NCBI GenBank assembly: GCA_016932015.1
Contig: JAFGDQ010000043.1
Location: forward strand, 39,454 to 103,453
DNA: 64,000 nt
Direction of reading: 5' to 3'
DNA from: Spirochaetota bacterium
Lineage (GTDB): Bacteria; Spirochaetota; UBA4802; JAFGDQ01
Shown one piece after another: positions 38,706 through 47,507 of this stretch (positions are counted from its first letter, which is position 1; each line of letters opens with the position of its first letter). The notes under the pieces were generated by a model. That model did not search any database and was not told the origin of the DNA. It was given only the letters and a program-made list of their open reading frames with translations. The position numbers were made by a program, and so were the translations under genes.

Positions 38706-38738
38706 ATCTAAAACTAATCGAATACAGGTTATAACATA

Positions 38739-39953
38739 ATGAGTGACATAAAAAAAGTAGTACTCGCGTATTCAGGCGGACTGGATACTTCAATTATTGT
38801 AAAGTGGCTTATTGAAACATATAATTGCGAGGTCATATGCTTTGCCGCAGATGTAGGCCAGGAAGAGGAACTCGACGGCCTTGAAGAAAAAGCAAAATCT
38901 ACAGGTGCTTCAAAATGTTATATAGAAGACCTTACTGAAGAATTTGTACGTGATTATGTGTTCCAGGCTATTAAAGCCAACGCAATTTATGAAGACCGTT
39001 ATCTTCTCGGTACATCCATTGCAAGGCCGGTTATTGCCAAAAAGCATATTGAAATAGCTCTTAAAGAAGATGCAGACGCAGTATGCCACGGAGCTACAGG
39101 TAAAGGAAATGACCAGGTAAGATTTGAAATGGCTTTTATGTCTCTTGCACCGCATTTAAAAATAATAGCTCCCTGGCGAATATGGGATCTCAACTCAAGA
39201 GCACTGCTTTTTGATTATGCCAGCAAACATAACATACCAGTTCCGGTAACTAAAGATAAGCCGTACAGTATGGACAGAAATATTCTGCACATTTCCTATG
39301 AAGGCGGAATACTTGAAGATTCGTTCAGAGAACCTGACAAGGACATGTTCAAACTAACAAAATCACCGGAGGATGCTCCGGACAGACAGACAGTACTTGA
39401 TATAGAGTTTGAACAGGGAAATCCTGTCGCGATCAATAATAAAAAACTCGATCCGGTATCACTGATGAAGGAATTGAATAAAATTGCCGGAGAAAACGGT
39501 GTAGGAAGAATTGATATTGTCGAAAACAGGCTTGTAGGAATGAAATCCCGCGGAGTTTATGAAACCCCGGCAGGAACAGTGCTTATTATGGCACACAGAG
39601 ATCTTGAGTCAATAACACTTGATAAGGATACCCAGCATCTTAAAGATAAATTAGCATCTGAGTACGCAACTCTGGTTTATAACGGATTATGGTTCAGCAA
39701 AAAGAGAGAAGCTATGGACGCTTTTATAAATGAAACACAAAAAAATGTAAGCGGAATAGTAAGATTAAAATTATACAAAGGTCATTGTCAGGTAATCGGC
39801 AGAAAATCGGACAACTCTCTTTATAGTGAAAAACTGGCTACATTTGATGAAAGTGATTTATATGATCAGAAAGATGCATCCGGCTTTTTAAAAATTTTCG
39901 GCCTTCCATTTAAAGTTGAAGCAATATTAAAGAAAAACAAAGATAATAAATAA
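38739..39953 (+). CDS. argG: Argininosuccinate synthase
   Basis: [41 protein letters not shown]. Confidence 0.97.
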   Translation: MSDIKKVVLAYSGGLDTSIIVKWLIETYNCEVICFAADVGQEEELDGLEEKAKSTGASKCYIEDLTEEFVRDYVFQAIKANAIYEDRYLLGTSIARPVIAKKHIEIALKEDADAVCHGATGKGNDQVRFEMAFMSLAPHLKIIAPWRIWDLNSRALLFDYASKHNIPVPVTKDKPYSMDRNILHISYEGGILEDSFREPDKDMFKLTKSPEDAPDRQTVLDIEFEQGNPVAINNKKLDPVSLMKELNKIAGENGVGRIDIVENRLVGMKSRGVYETPAGTVLIMAHRDLESITLDKDTQHLKDKLASEYATLVYNGLWFSKKREAMDAFINETQKNVSGIVRLKLYKGHCQVIGRKSDNSLYSEKLATFDESDLYDQKDASGFLKIFGLPFKVEAILKKNKDNK

Positions 39954-40173
39954 TCTCCTGATATCGGAGACATAAAAAAATAATTAATATAATTTTTTAT
40001 GCTTTACAAAGTTATTTATTTATTAAGAATATTTTGACTGTGAAAGAATCCTTAAATTTGTTGAGAAATAAGTAAGAATTGTTTTTTAAGGAAAAAAATT
40101 CTTTACTCGTACAAATATATATAGTAGCATTAATAATACCCCAATATTGATTTTTGGAGGCTCAGGGACATAG

Positions 40174-40497
40174 ATGGAAATAGAGTTCAAAGACATTGGT
40201 GAACATAAGGTTATTGAAGTAACCGGAGAGGTAGATCTCTATAATGTGAGTGAATTAAAGAAAGCCCTTTTCAGTATAACAGACGGTAGAGTTAAAAGCG
40301 TTATTGTTGATATGAAAAATGTTAATTATATGGACTCTTCAGGAATTGGCGCACTGGTAGCCGGGCAGAAAAAAATGAGAGCCCATAACGGCAGTTTCGC
40401 TTTGATGAATATAGCGGAAGATGTATTGAATATCCTGAAGCTTGCCACGCTGGATAAATTCTTCAAAATACTTAACGATGAAAATGATTTACTATAA
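40174..40497 (+). CDS. STAS-domain anti-sigma factor antagonist
   Basis: VIEVTGEVDLYNVSELKKAL, VIVDMKNVNYMDSSGIGALVAGQKKMRAHNG. Confidence 0.88.
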   Translation: MEIEFKDIGEHKVIEVTGEVDLYNVSELKKALFSITDGRVKSVIVDMKNVNYMDSSGIGALVAGQKKMRAHNGSFALMNIAEDVLNILKLATLDKFFKILNDENDLL

Positions 40498-40500
40498 TCG

Positions 40501-42141
40501 TTAATCTCTCTTCAAGATAAGTACTGTCATATCATCATGTGGCGGTACTTCTCCACGGAAGGAATCAACATCATTTACAATTAAATCAATCAGCTCATCA
40601 GCTTTCATATTTGAATTTTTCATAAGCAATTGCTGCAAACGCTGAAGCCCGTATTCCTCTTTATCTTTATTCCTCATCTCTGTTATACCGTCTGTATAAA
40701 GCGCAATTATATCACCTTTTGAAAGTTTAACTTTTGCCTGCTTGTATTCAACATCCTCCATAATCCCTATCGGCATGCCGTCGAGTTTTGTAATGCTGCA
40801 GGCATCCAGCGAAGACCTATAGCAGAAAAGCGGCCCGTGGCCGGCATTGGAAAATGCAATTTCTTCAGTCGCCCTGTTATATATCATAAAGAAAAGAGTG
40901 GCAAATTTATCAATCGCAAAGTCTGCGCTTAATGAATCATTAATAGCTCTTACAACACTTGCACACTGGACATCCTTCCGGCTGATATAGGAAACGAAAA
41001 CTGTTCTGATCATAACCATAACAAGAGACGCGGGAACACCTTTACCGGATACGTCACTGATCAAGGCCCCTACCCTGTTTTTATCTATGTCAATATAATC
41101 GAAATAGTCCCCCCCGACGCCTTTTGCAGCCCTGGTAAATCCTTTAATCTGTACGCCGTCTTTTTCATAAAAGCCCATCGGGTTAAGACCTTCCTGAATC
41201 TCCTTCGCGAGTTCAAGCTGCTCTTCCATGACCCTGGACTCGACTTCTCTTTCCTTTGCTTTTTTCAGATGCTCGGTCATTTCATTGAATTCATGCGCAA
41301 GCCTTCCAAGCTCATCAGAGGTACTTATCCTGATTTTGTAATCCAGGTCGCCTGAACCGATCATGCTCGCACCATAGGAAAGTTTTCTTACCGGCCCGAT
41401 TGTCATTCTTGCCAGAATAATGGCTCCGATAATTGCTATTATAAGAAATGCGGCAGCAATCATTGAAATCGTTTTTGTAATCTTCTTTGTTGCATCCCTG
41501 ATTATTTTATCTGAGAAGCCCAGCCTGACTGTACCGGTTCTCTGGTCTTTAAAGATTGGATGCATTACAGGAATGGAAAAATCATATATCATTCCGGAAG
41601 TATCATCCGGGTCCGGATACTGAAGAAGCAGCGGTTTTTCTATATCAGTATTCGCGACAGCTTTCTTTGTAATTTCATCCGATAATATGTTTTTATCCGG
41701 TTCCGAAATTCCCTTTTCTATACTGTAAGCCTGAACAATTTCCTTTTCCGCATTAAAAATATAGGCGTATTTTATTGACGGGACGTTCTCCAGATTCCTT
41801 AATGCATCGATTAAAGACAAAATATCGGCATCCGGCAATAAAGAAAGACTTGCCTGACTTCCCAGGTGTTCAATCTCTCTTTCAGCAAATTTTACAATCT
41901 CGTTTGTAAGAAGTGAGGTTTCCTCTCTTATAAAGTAATATGACATTGTAAAGATAATAATGCCAACAAGAGGGATAAGTATAATATAAAATTTATTCCT
42001 TAAACTGAATTTGACTTTTGCGGCTTTCTTCGCTTCCTTTTCCGCATCAGCAGCTTCTTTGGCTGATTTTTTGTCAGCTTTTGTTGAGTTCTTCTTTTCT
42101 TCAGGTTTGCTTGTATTTTCTGTTTTTTCTTTTTTACTCAT
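40501..42141 (-). CDS. HAMP-domain SpoIIE/PP2C-type serine phosphatase
   Basis: TM, HAMP (GPVRKLSYGASMIGSGDLDYKIRISTSDELGRLAHEFNEM), phosphatase KGVGGDYFDYIDIDKNRVGALISDVSGKGVPASL, FSNAGHGPLF, LYTDGITEMRN. Confidence 0.9.
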   Translation of the reverse strand: MSKKEKTENTSKPEEKKNSTKADKKSAKEAADAEKEAKKAAKVKFSLRNKFYIILIPLVGIIIFTMSYYFIREETSLLTNEIVKFAEREIEHLGSQASLSLLPDADILSLIDALRNLENVPSIKYAYIFNAEKEIVQAYSIEKGISEPDKNILSDEITKKAVANTDIEKPLLLQYPDPDDTSGMIYDFSIPVMHPIFKDQRTGTVRLGFSDKIIRDATKKITKTISMIAAAFLIIAIIGAIILARMTIGPVRKLSYGASMIGSGDLDYKIRISTSDELGRLAHEFNEMTEHLKKAKEREVESRVMEEQLELAKEIQEGLNPMGFYEKDGVQIKGFTRAAKGVGGDYFDYIDIDKNRVGALISDVSGKGVPASLVMVMIRTVFVSYISRKDVQCASVVRAINDSLSADFAIDKFATLFFMIYNRATEEIAFSNAGHGPLFCYRSSLDACSITKLDGMPIGIMEDVEYKQAKVKLSKGDIIALYTDGITEMRNKDKEEYGLQRLQQLLMKNSNMKADELIDLIVNDVDSFRGEVPPHDDMTVLILKRD

Positions 42142-42232
42142 TTTATGAATTATTAAATTGAATTTATATTTTTATCAACACATATATCTTATGTTTTTAC
42201 GAATTTATTTAAAAATTTATCAAGAACAGAAA

Positions 42233-44167
42233 TTATCGTTTAAGAAGTACAAGACATTTTCTGATCGCATTTTTAGCTTTTTCATGTTTCGGATCAATAA
42301 GTAAAACTTTTTGAAATTCAGCAATAGCCTTATTAAGATCTTCATTCGAGTAATACAAAATCCCTTTAAAATAATATGACCTTACAAGTTTTCGCTGCCG
42401 ATCCGTTAATTTTCCGGCTGTATCCTGAGCAACAGTTGTTCCTACCCTTAACTGCGATTCAATTTTATTAATATATATCAGAGCATTAGTATTTTCAGGA
42501 TCATTTGATGTTATCCATTTAAACTGATCAAGCGCCAGTTTAAGATTGTTCTCCCCGCCTTTTCTGTAATATTCAATTCCCGAAGCAATTTTATCCTCTA
42601 TCTGTTCCGGCGATATATCCTTATTTACAGGCTTAGGCTTTTTAACAAGTCCGGCTTTGGCACTTGCAATCAAAGTATCGATTCCGGGATACCCGGAAGA
42701 GATCGATTTAATCATCTCAAACTTTAATAAAGCATCCCTGTACCGGTTCTGGTTTAATAATTTTTTTCCTTCGTTTACATAAATTCTTGAAAAATCATCA
42801 AACGTATCTGGATTTATCTTTAAATTGCATTTTAACAGGTATTCAGTTGCAATTCTGTTCTTTGGAAAAAGATCAAGAATTCTCTCCCACTGTTTTCTTG
42901 ATTCGGTATAATCGCCTTTTTCATAAAGCAGTTTACCGGATACGATCAAAGGATTAACAAGGCCGTAGTACGGGGAATCTCTGGTAATCATCTCCTCCTC
43001 AAGCTGTTCCTGTGCCTCCTTGGCTAACTGAATATATTTTTTCGCAAGGCTGTTAACAGGATCCAGTGAAAGCACAGCACCCAAAGCAACAATTGCATCT
43101 TTATATCTGCTATCAGACAAAGCAATAAGGCCGTTCTGGAATTCTTTATCAATAGTTTTCAGCTTTGAAATTTTCTGCTGTTCTTCATATTCCTTTTTTA
43201 ACCTGTCGAGACTTTTCAGTCTGTTTGCCGTATCCTTATAATTATCAATTAAAGAAAGGACGTTCTCAAAATCCTCTTCAGCCTGGTCGAATCTTTTATT
43301 TTTAACATTATCAATACCGCTCGTATACAGGCGTTCCGCCTGCAGTCTGAGCAGTTCATAATTTCTTTTTTCTTCAAGTATGTCTTTAATCTGATCAAGA
43401 TAGTCCTCAGCTTCACCGTTATCCTTATCAAGACCTATTACCTGCTTAAACTCAAGCTCAGCTTCTGTATATTTTTTCTGGTTAAAGTACGCTACTCCAG
43501 AATTTAATAAAGCAAGAATCCTTTCATATTTCAATCTGTTCTGGATAGCAAGTTCTGCCTGTCTTTTTCCTTCGCTGGCTACTTTATCAAGAGGTACGAT
43601 AGAAAGCAGTTCTTTCCAGTGCTGAAGAGCCTGTTCATATTCTTTTGATTTCATTTTTTCGCGGGCTAACGGAAGAATTTCATAATATCTTTTCTTCAAG
43701 GCTTCGGAAAGTCTTTTCTTTCTGTTTTCTACTTCAAGTATGTCCCTGAATTCTCTCATTTCCTCCTTTAATATCTGCAGTTCCGGATCTTTGGGATCGA
43801 TGCGGTAGGCCACAACAAACTTTTCCCACGCGAAATCGGCTTTTTTATTGCTGGCTTTCAGGTTGGAATCAAGAGATCTTTTAGCCAGTTTTAACTGAAC
43901 TTTCGCGATCTGAAGGGATACATCTTTTTCATGTTTTTCATCATATACGGATTCTATTCTTTTCTGAATATCCTCATTTTCAGGATCAAGTTCAAGTGCA
44001 GACAGCCATTCGGCAATGGCCCTGTTAAAATCCTTCTGTTTATAATATTCTTCTGCTCTCTCAGTTATAGCTTCTACACTCTGGGAAAAAGCATCCCCCG
44101 GAAACATTATTGTTCCTGAAAGTAATACGCATAAGATTATATTTTTTATTTTTCCTGAAATTTTCAT
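42233..44167 (-). CDS. TPR-repeat protein, secreted
   Basis: Signal-peptide-like N-terminus and many TPR-like units (AEEYYKQKDFNRAIAEWLSALELDPENEDI; KGILYYSNEDLNKAIAEFQKVLLIDPKHEKA). Confidence 0.85.
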   Translation of the reverse strand: MKISGKIKNIILCVLLSGTIMFPGDAFSQSVEAITERAEEYYKQKDFNRAIAEWLSALELDPENEDIQKRIESVYDEKHEKDVSLQIAKVQLKLAKRSLDSNLKASNKKADFAWEKFVVAYRIDPKDPELQILKEEMREFRDILEVENRKKRLSEALKKRYYEILPLAREKMKSKEYEQALQHWKELLSIVPLDKVASEGKRQAELAIQNRLKYERILALLNSGVAYFNQKKYTEAELEFKQVIGLDKDNGEAEDYLDQIKDILEEKRNYELLRLQAERLYTSGIDNVKNKRFDQAEEDFENVLSLIDNYKDTANRLKSLDRLKKEYEEQQKISKLKTIDKEFQNGLIALSDSRYKDAIVALGAVLSLDPVNSLAKKYIQLAKEAQEQLEEEMITRDSPYYGLVNPLIVSGKLLYEKGDYTESRKQWERILDLFPKNRIATEYLLKCNLKINPDTFDDFSRIYVNEGKKLLNQNRYRDALLKFEMIKSISSGYPGIDTLIASAKAGLVKKPKPVNKDISPEQIEDKIASGIEYYRKGGENNLKLALDQFKWITSNDPENTNALIYINKIESQLRVGTTVAQDTAGKLTDRQRKLVRSYYFKGILYYSNEDLNKAIAEFQKVLLIDPKHEKAKNAIRKCLVLLKR

Positions 44168-44200
44168 TTTAATAATGCCAATTATTATCAGTAAAATTAT

Positions 44201-44647
44201 TTACCTGTTAATCCTGATTATTGATCTGTTGGATATCAGCCATCCGTCATTTTTCCTTTCTCCTTCAATGAACTGTATAAATAATACATCGCCTCTTATC
44301 AACTGATAGGGTTTATTATCCTCACGTTTAACAGCAGTTCCTTCAAAGGTGACAGAACAGCTGATATATGAATTATGGTTATAATCTTTATCAATTTTTT
44401 CATAATCAACATCTTCAATTCCGGTAACCATTATATCCGTAAAATATTCATCTTTATACATTTCCATAAAAACATCACTGGTTCTGGGATAAGCTTCACA
44501 TTTTTTATAATTAGTGTAATCCAGTTTCTCAAGAGCAGCGGTCCATTTTTTCAATACATAACCCGGCTCAGGTATTTTTTCCTTCTCCTTGCACATTATC
44601 ATAAAGATGCAAAAAATAATTAAAGAAAAAGCTAATAATCTGCGCAT
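44201..44647 (-). CDS. Putative lipoprotein of unknown function
   Basis: MRRLLAFSLIIFCIFMIMCKEKEK lipobox-like N-terminus. Confidence 0.6.
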   Translation of the reverse strand: MRRLLAFSLIIFCIFMIMCKEKEKIPEPGYVLKKWTAALEKLDYTNYKKCEAYPRTSDVFMEMYKDEYFTDIMVTGIEDVDYEKIDKDYNHNSYISCSVTFEGTAVKREDNKPYQLIRGDVLFIQFIEGERKNDGWLISNRSIIRINR

Positions 44648-44712
44648 TAGTCATTCCTTCCATAGAATTATACTAATATATACCTTATTTAACAACACAG
44701 GGACTGAACTTT

Positions 44713-45285
44713 TTATATTATGCCCATTTCCTTTTCACCGAATACCTGTGCAGAAAATTTTTCAATTTTTGTATCTTCCTGCTTCCATGCGTCTGACGGC
44801 AGTCCCGCCTTATAGCATGTATGTTCAAGAAATTGAGTCAAATTCCAGTTATTTTCGGTCGCAACCTGCGGGAGCAGCAGCCCTGACCTGCCCCGACCGG
44901 AAATAATCAGACCATCTCTTCCAACTACAATTTCTGAAATTTTTTTCACTTCTTCAATTGGTGAAAGCACTGAAATTTCAATATCAATATTTTCATATTC
45001 ACTCATTGTTAAAGACGTAAATCTCGGGTCTCTGAATGCTGAAGCTTTTGACATATCAATAACAGTTTCAGGGATTGTCTTTATCCCTTCAATATAGCCG
45101 ATACATCCTCTCAGAGAACCATTTATATGAATTGTTACAAAAGCTCCGCATTTTGTCTTATATATAGTATCGGTAAATTCATCCATGGAAGGCCCGTCAA
45201 ATTTATTCTTACTCAGGTTTTCATAAATTGTCTTTCTTGCCAGTTTCAGCAGTTTGAGCTTTTGATCTTTATTCAATTCCTGCAT
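44713..45285 (-). CDS. amrA: AmmeMemoRadiSam system protein A (AMMECR1-like)
   Basis: TKCGAFVTIHINGSLRGCIGYIEGIKTIPETVIDMSKASAFRDPRF, ISGRGRSGLLLPQVATENNW. Confidence 0.9.
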   Translation of the reverse strand: MQELNKDQKLKLLKLARKTIYENLSKNKFDGPSMDEFTDTIYKTKCGAFVTIHINGSLRGCIGYIEGIKTIPETVIDMSKASAFRDPRFTSLTMSEYENIDIEISVLSPIEEVKKISEIVVGRDGLIISGRGRSGLLLPQVATENNWNLTQFLEHTCYKAGLPSDAWKQEDTKIEKFSAQVFGEKEMGII

Positions 45286-45303
45286 AATTTTCCTCCCGAT
45301 CTG

Positions 45304-46125
45304 TTATTTTGTAATCGCCGCCGCCAGATACCCTACAACCTCTCTTTTATTTCCCGAAGTATCTCCGGAATTGGCATAACGCAAAATATCAACTTTTCCT
45401 GCTCCCATTTTTTTGCATAGAAAAAGGCCTGTCATTACAGGTCCGTGCCCGCATGCCTCAGCTCCTCTTGAAGCAATTATATTATCTATTTTTCCGATAT
45501 CAAAACCGGCCAAAGCATCGGCATAAGTGTTATCCAGTTCCCTGGCAGTATCATATGAATGATAATGTGAAAGATCAGTTGAAATCACAATAACGGTTTT
45601 TCTTCTGTCATCTTTAAGTACATTATAAAGTCCGTCTGCAAGTATTCGGGCTGAATTGATATCATAGGCGCTTACTATAACAGGAACAATACTGAAAGTT
45701 CCGAGCACGTACTGAAGGAAAGGCACCTGAACTTCGAGAGAATGCTCCATGGTGTGTGCTTCCTGAAAAAAAGAAAAATAACTCTCGCTAAGCAATGCTC
45801 TACCTGTTTTTTCATCAATCTCAACCCCGCCCAGCGGTGTTTCATAAATACCGGAATCAATTACGGAAGCTCCTGTAAACCTTGCCCTGTGTGAAGGAGC
45901 CAGAACAATAACAAGTTCAGCTCCGGAACCTATCAGCTGTTTATACGCGTGTGCAGCAATCTGGCCGGAATACATATATCCTGCGTGAGGACTTATAACT
46001 CCGGTTATTTCTCCGCTCAGTTTTGTATCAGGCACATTATTTAAATACAGTTCAATATCCCTTTTTAACTGTTCAGGATTTGACGGATAAAATGAACCGG
46101 CCACTGCCGGTTTTCTGTGCCACAT
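45304..46125 (-). CDS. amrB: AmmeMemoRadiSam system protein B (MEMO1-like)
   Basis: RKPAVAGSFYPSNPEQL, VISPHAGYMYSGQIAAHAYKQL, LAPSHRARF, VISTDLSHYHSYDTARELD. Confidence 0.92.
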   Translation of the reverse strand: MWHRKPAVAGSFYPSNPEQLKRDIELYLNNVPDTKLSGEITGVISPHAGYMYSGQIAAHAYKQLIGSGAELVIVLAPSHRARFTGASVIDSGIYETPLGGVEIDEKTGRALLSESYFSFFQEAHTMEHSLEVQVPFLQYVLGTFSIVPVIVSAYDINSARILADGLYNVLKDDRRKTVIVISTDLSHYHSYDTARELDNTYADALAGFDIGKIDNIIASRGAEACGHGPVMTGLFLCKKMGAGKVDILRYANSGDTSGNKREVVGYLAAAITK

Positions 46126-46192
46126 AATATACCTCCTCTTTAATAGACAGTAAATTATTTATAAATTGTCATATTGATCAGTATGCATTGTT

Positions 46193-47146
46193 CTAAAGAA
46201 TATTTTTTAAAGGCTCATACATTATTTCCGTGAGATCAATATCCAGACATTCCCTGTCTTTTTTTTCGCTAATAAGTGATGCCTTAAAAATATCCGAAAC
46301 TTTTGCTCCGTCTTTTAACTCGATTATACCGTACTGAATCAGCTTAAGTAAATATGTTCTTATTATTCCGAAGGACATTTTCTGAATATTCAGATCAGGA
46401 TGATGCTCATGATCGTACAGCCCGAGATTAACATCGGTTATTTTAAAGCTGCCGAAACATGCATCCAGGTTTATTCCGGTTTCCACTCCGTAAATCTGCC
46501 AGAAATTAACTGAATTGAAGAATTCAAGACTGCCTGCCACCTCTCCAGATAAAGGATATGCCAGTTTTGTCATTTCACTCAATACCGGATGATCAATAAG
46601 CGAAAACAGTGGCTGGGCAACATATTTCTTTACTCTGCCCATTTCCCGCCAGAAACTAGCCTTTGCGAAATCCGCGCCATTTAGTACAGCCCCGGCCAGG
46701 CCCAGTACAAAGTGCTCACCGAAATACTCCGCCACAACGTCTGAATCCAGAAATACCGCAACAATATCTTCAGGATTTGAGTCCCCGATAAACGAAATAT
46801 TTATTGCATAAAGCGCTCTTCTCATATCAGCGCCTTTGCCTTTTTCATCACTCATATCCGGAACATCCAGAAAATTGCACAACAAAATTTCAGCCTCTTT
46901 ATCCGCATTTTTTGCCTTTTTTTCTGTGATATCCTCTTTGTCTTTATCTTCGCGTCTGTGCGAAACGAATATCTTATCTACAAATGATTCTGTGGCAGAT
47001 CTGATCAGTGAAATTTTATCATAAATCAGGTCTGCCTCTCTTTCACCGAAAGTCGAAAAGATGACAAAGATCTTCTTGTTTTTCTTTAAAGAGAGTACTT
47101 TATCAAGACTGTAATCCGCTGCTGAGGCAAAGCTGATCTTTTCCAT
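46193..47146 (-). CDS. Glycosyltransferase-like protein resembling glucosyl-3-phosphoglycerate synthase (GT81-like)
   Basis: VAVFLDSDV (DxD-like) and YPLSGEVAGSLEFFNSVNFWQIYGVETGINLDACFGSFKITDVNLGLYDHEHHPDLNIQKM. Confidence 0.6.
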   Translation of the reverse strand: MEKISFASAADYSLDKVLSLKKNKKIFVIFSTFGEREADLIYDKISLIRSATESFVDKIFVSHRREDKDKEDITEKKAKNADKEAEILLCNFLDVPDMSDEKGKGADMRRALYAINISFIGDSNPEDIVAVFLDSDVVAEYFGEHFVLGLAGAVLNGADFAKASFWREMGRVKKYVAQPLFSLIDHPVLSEMTKLAYPLSGEVAGSLEFFNSVNFWQIYGVETGINLDACFGSFKITDVNLGLYDHEHHPDLNIQKMSFGIIRTYLLKLIQYGIIELKDGAKVSDIFKASLISEKKDRECLDIDLTEIMYEPLKNIL

Positions 47147-47507
47147 ATTTCTTCTTATCTGAAAATAAAATTTATACTATACTCAAAGCATATTAATATC
47201 TTTTATACTTAATAAATAATACCCTCTTTTGCTCCTGTCAATAGAAATTAAAAGATATAATCAGCCACTGCAAATAACAGTTGCTTTAATAAACTAATTG
47301 ACCTTAAATATATTTAAAAATATATAATATGTTTCGGTTTTTTAAAACATTCAGCTTGTAAAATAAGGTACTATATACTTGGCATTCATTTGTCAGATAA
47401 AATACATTTACTGAATTAAGCTTATTCAAAGCTGACGGCAGCAATCAAATAAATAAAAACTTAGATTTAGTTATCAACAGGGTACTATTTTTTAAAGAGG
47501 ATAAATA

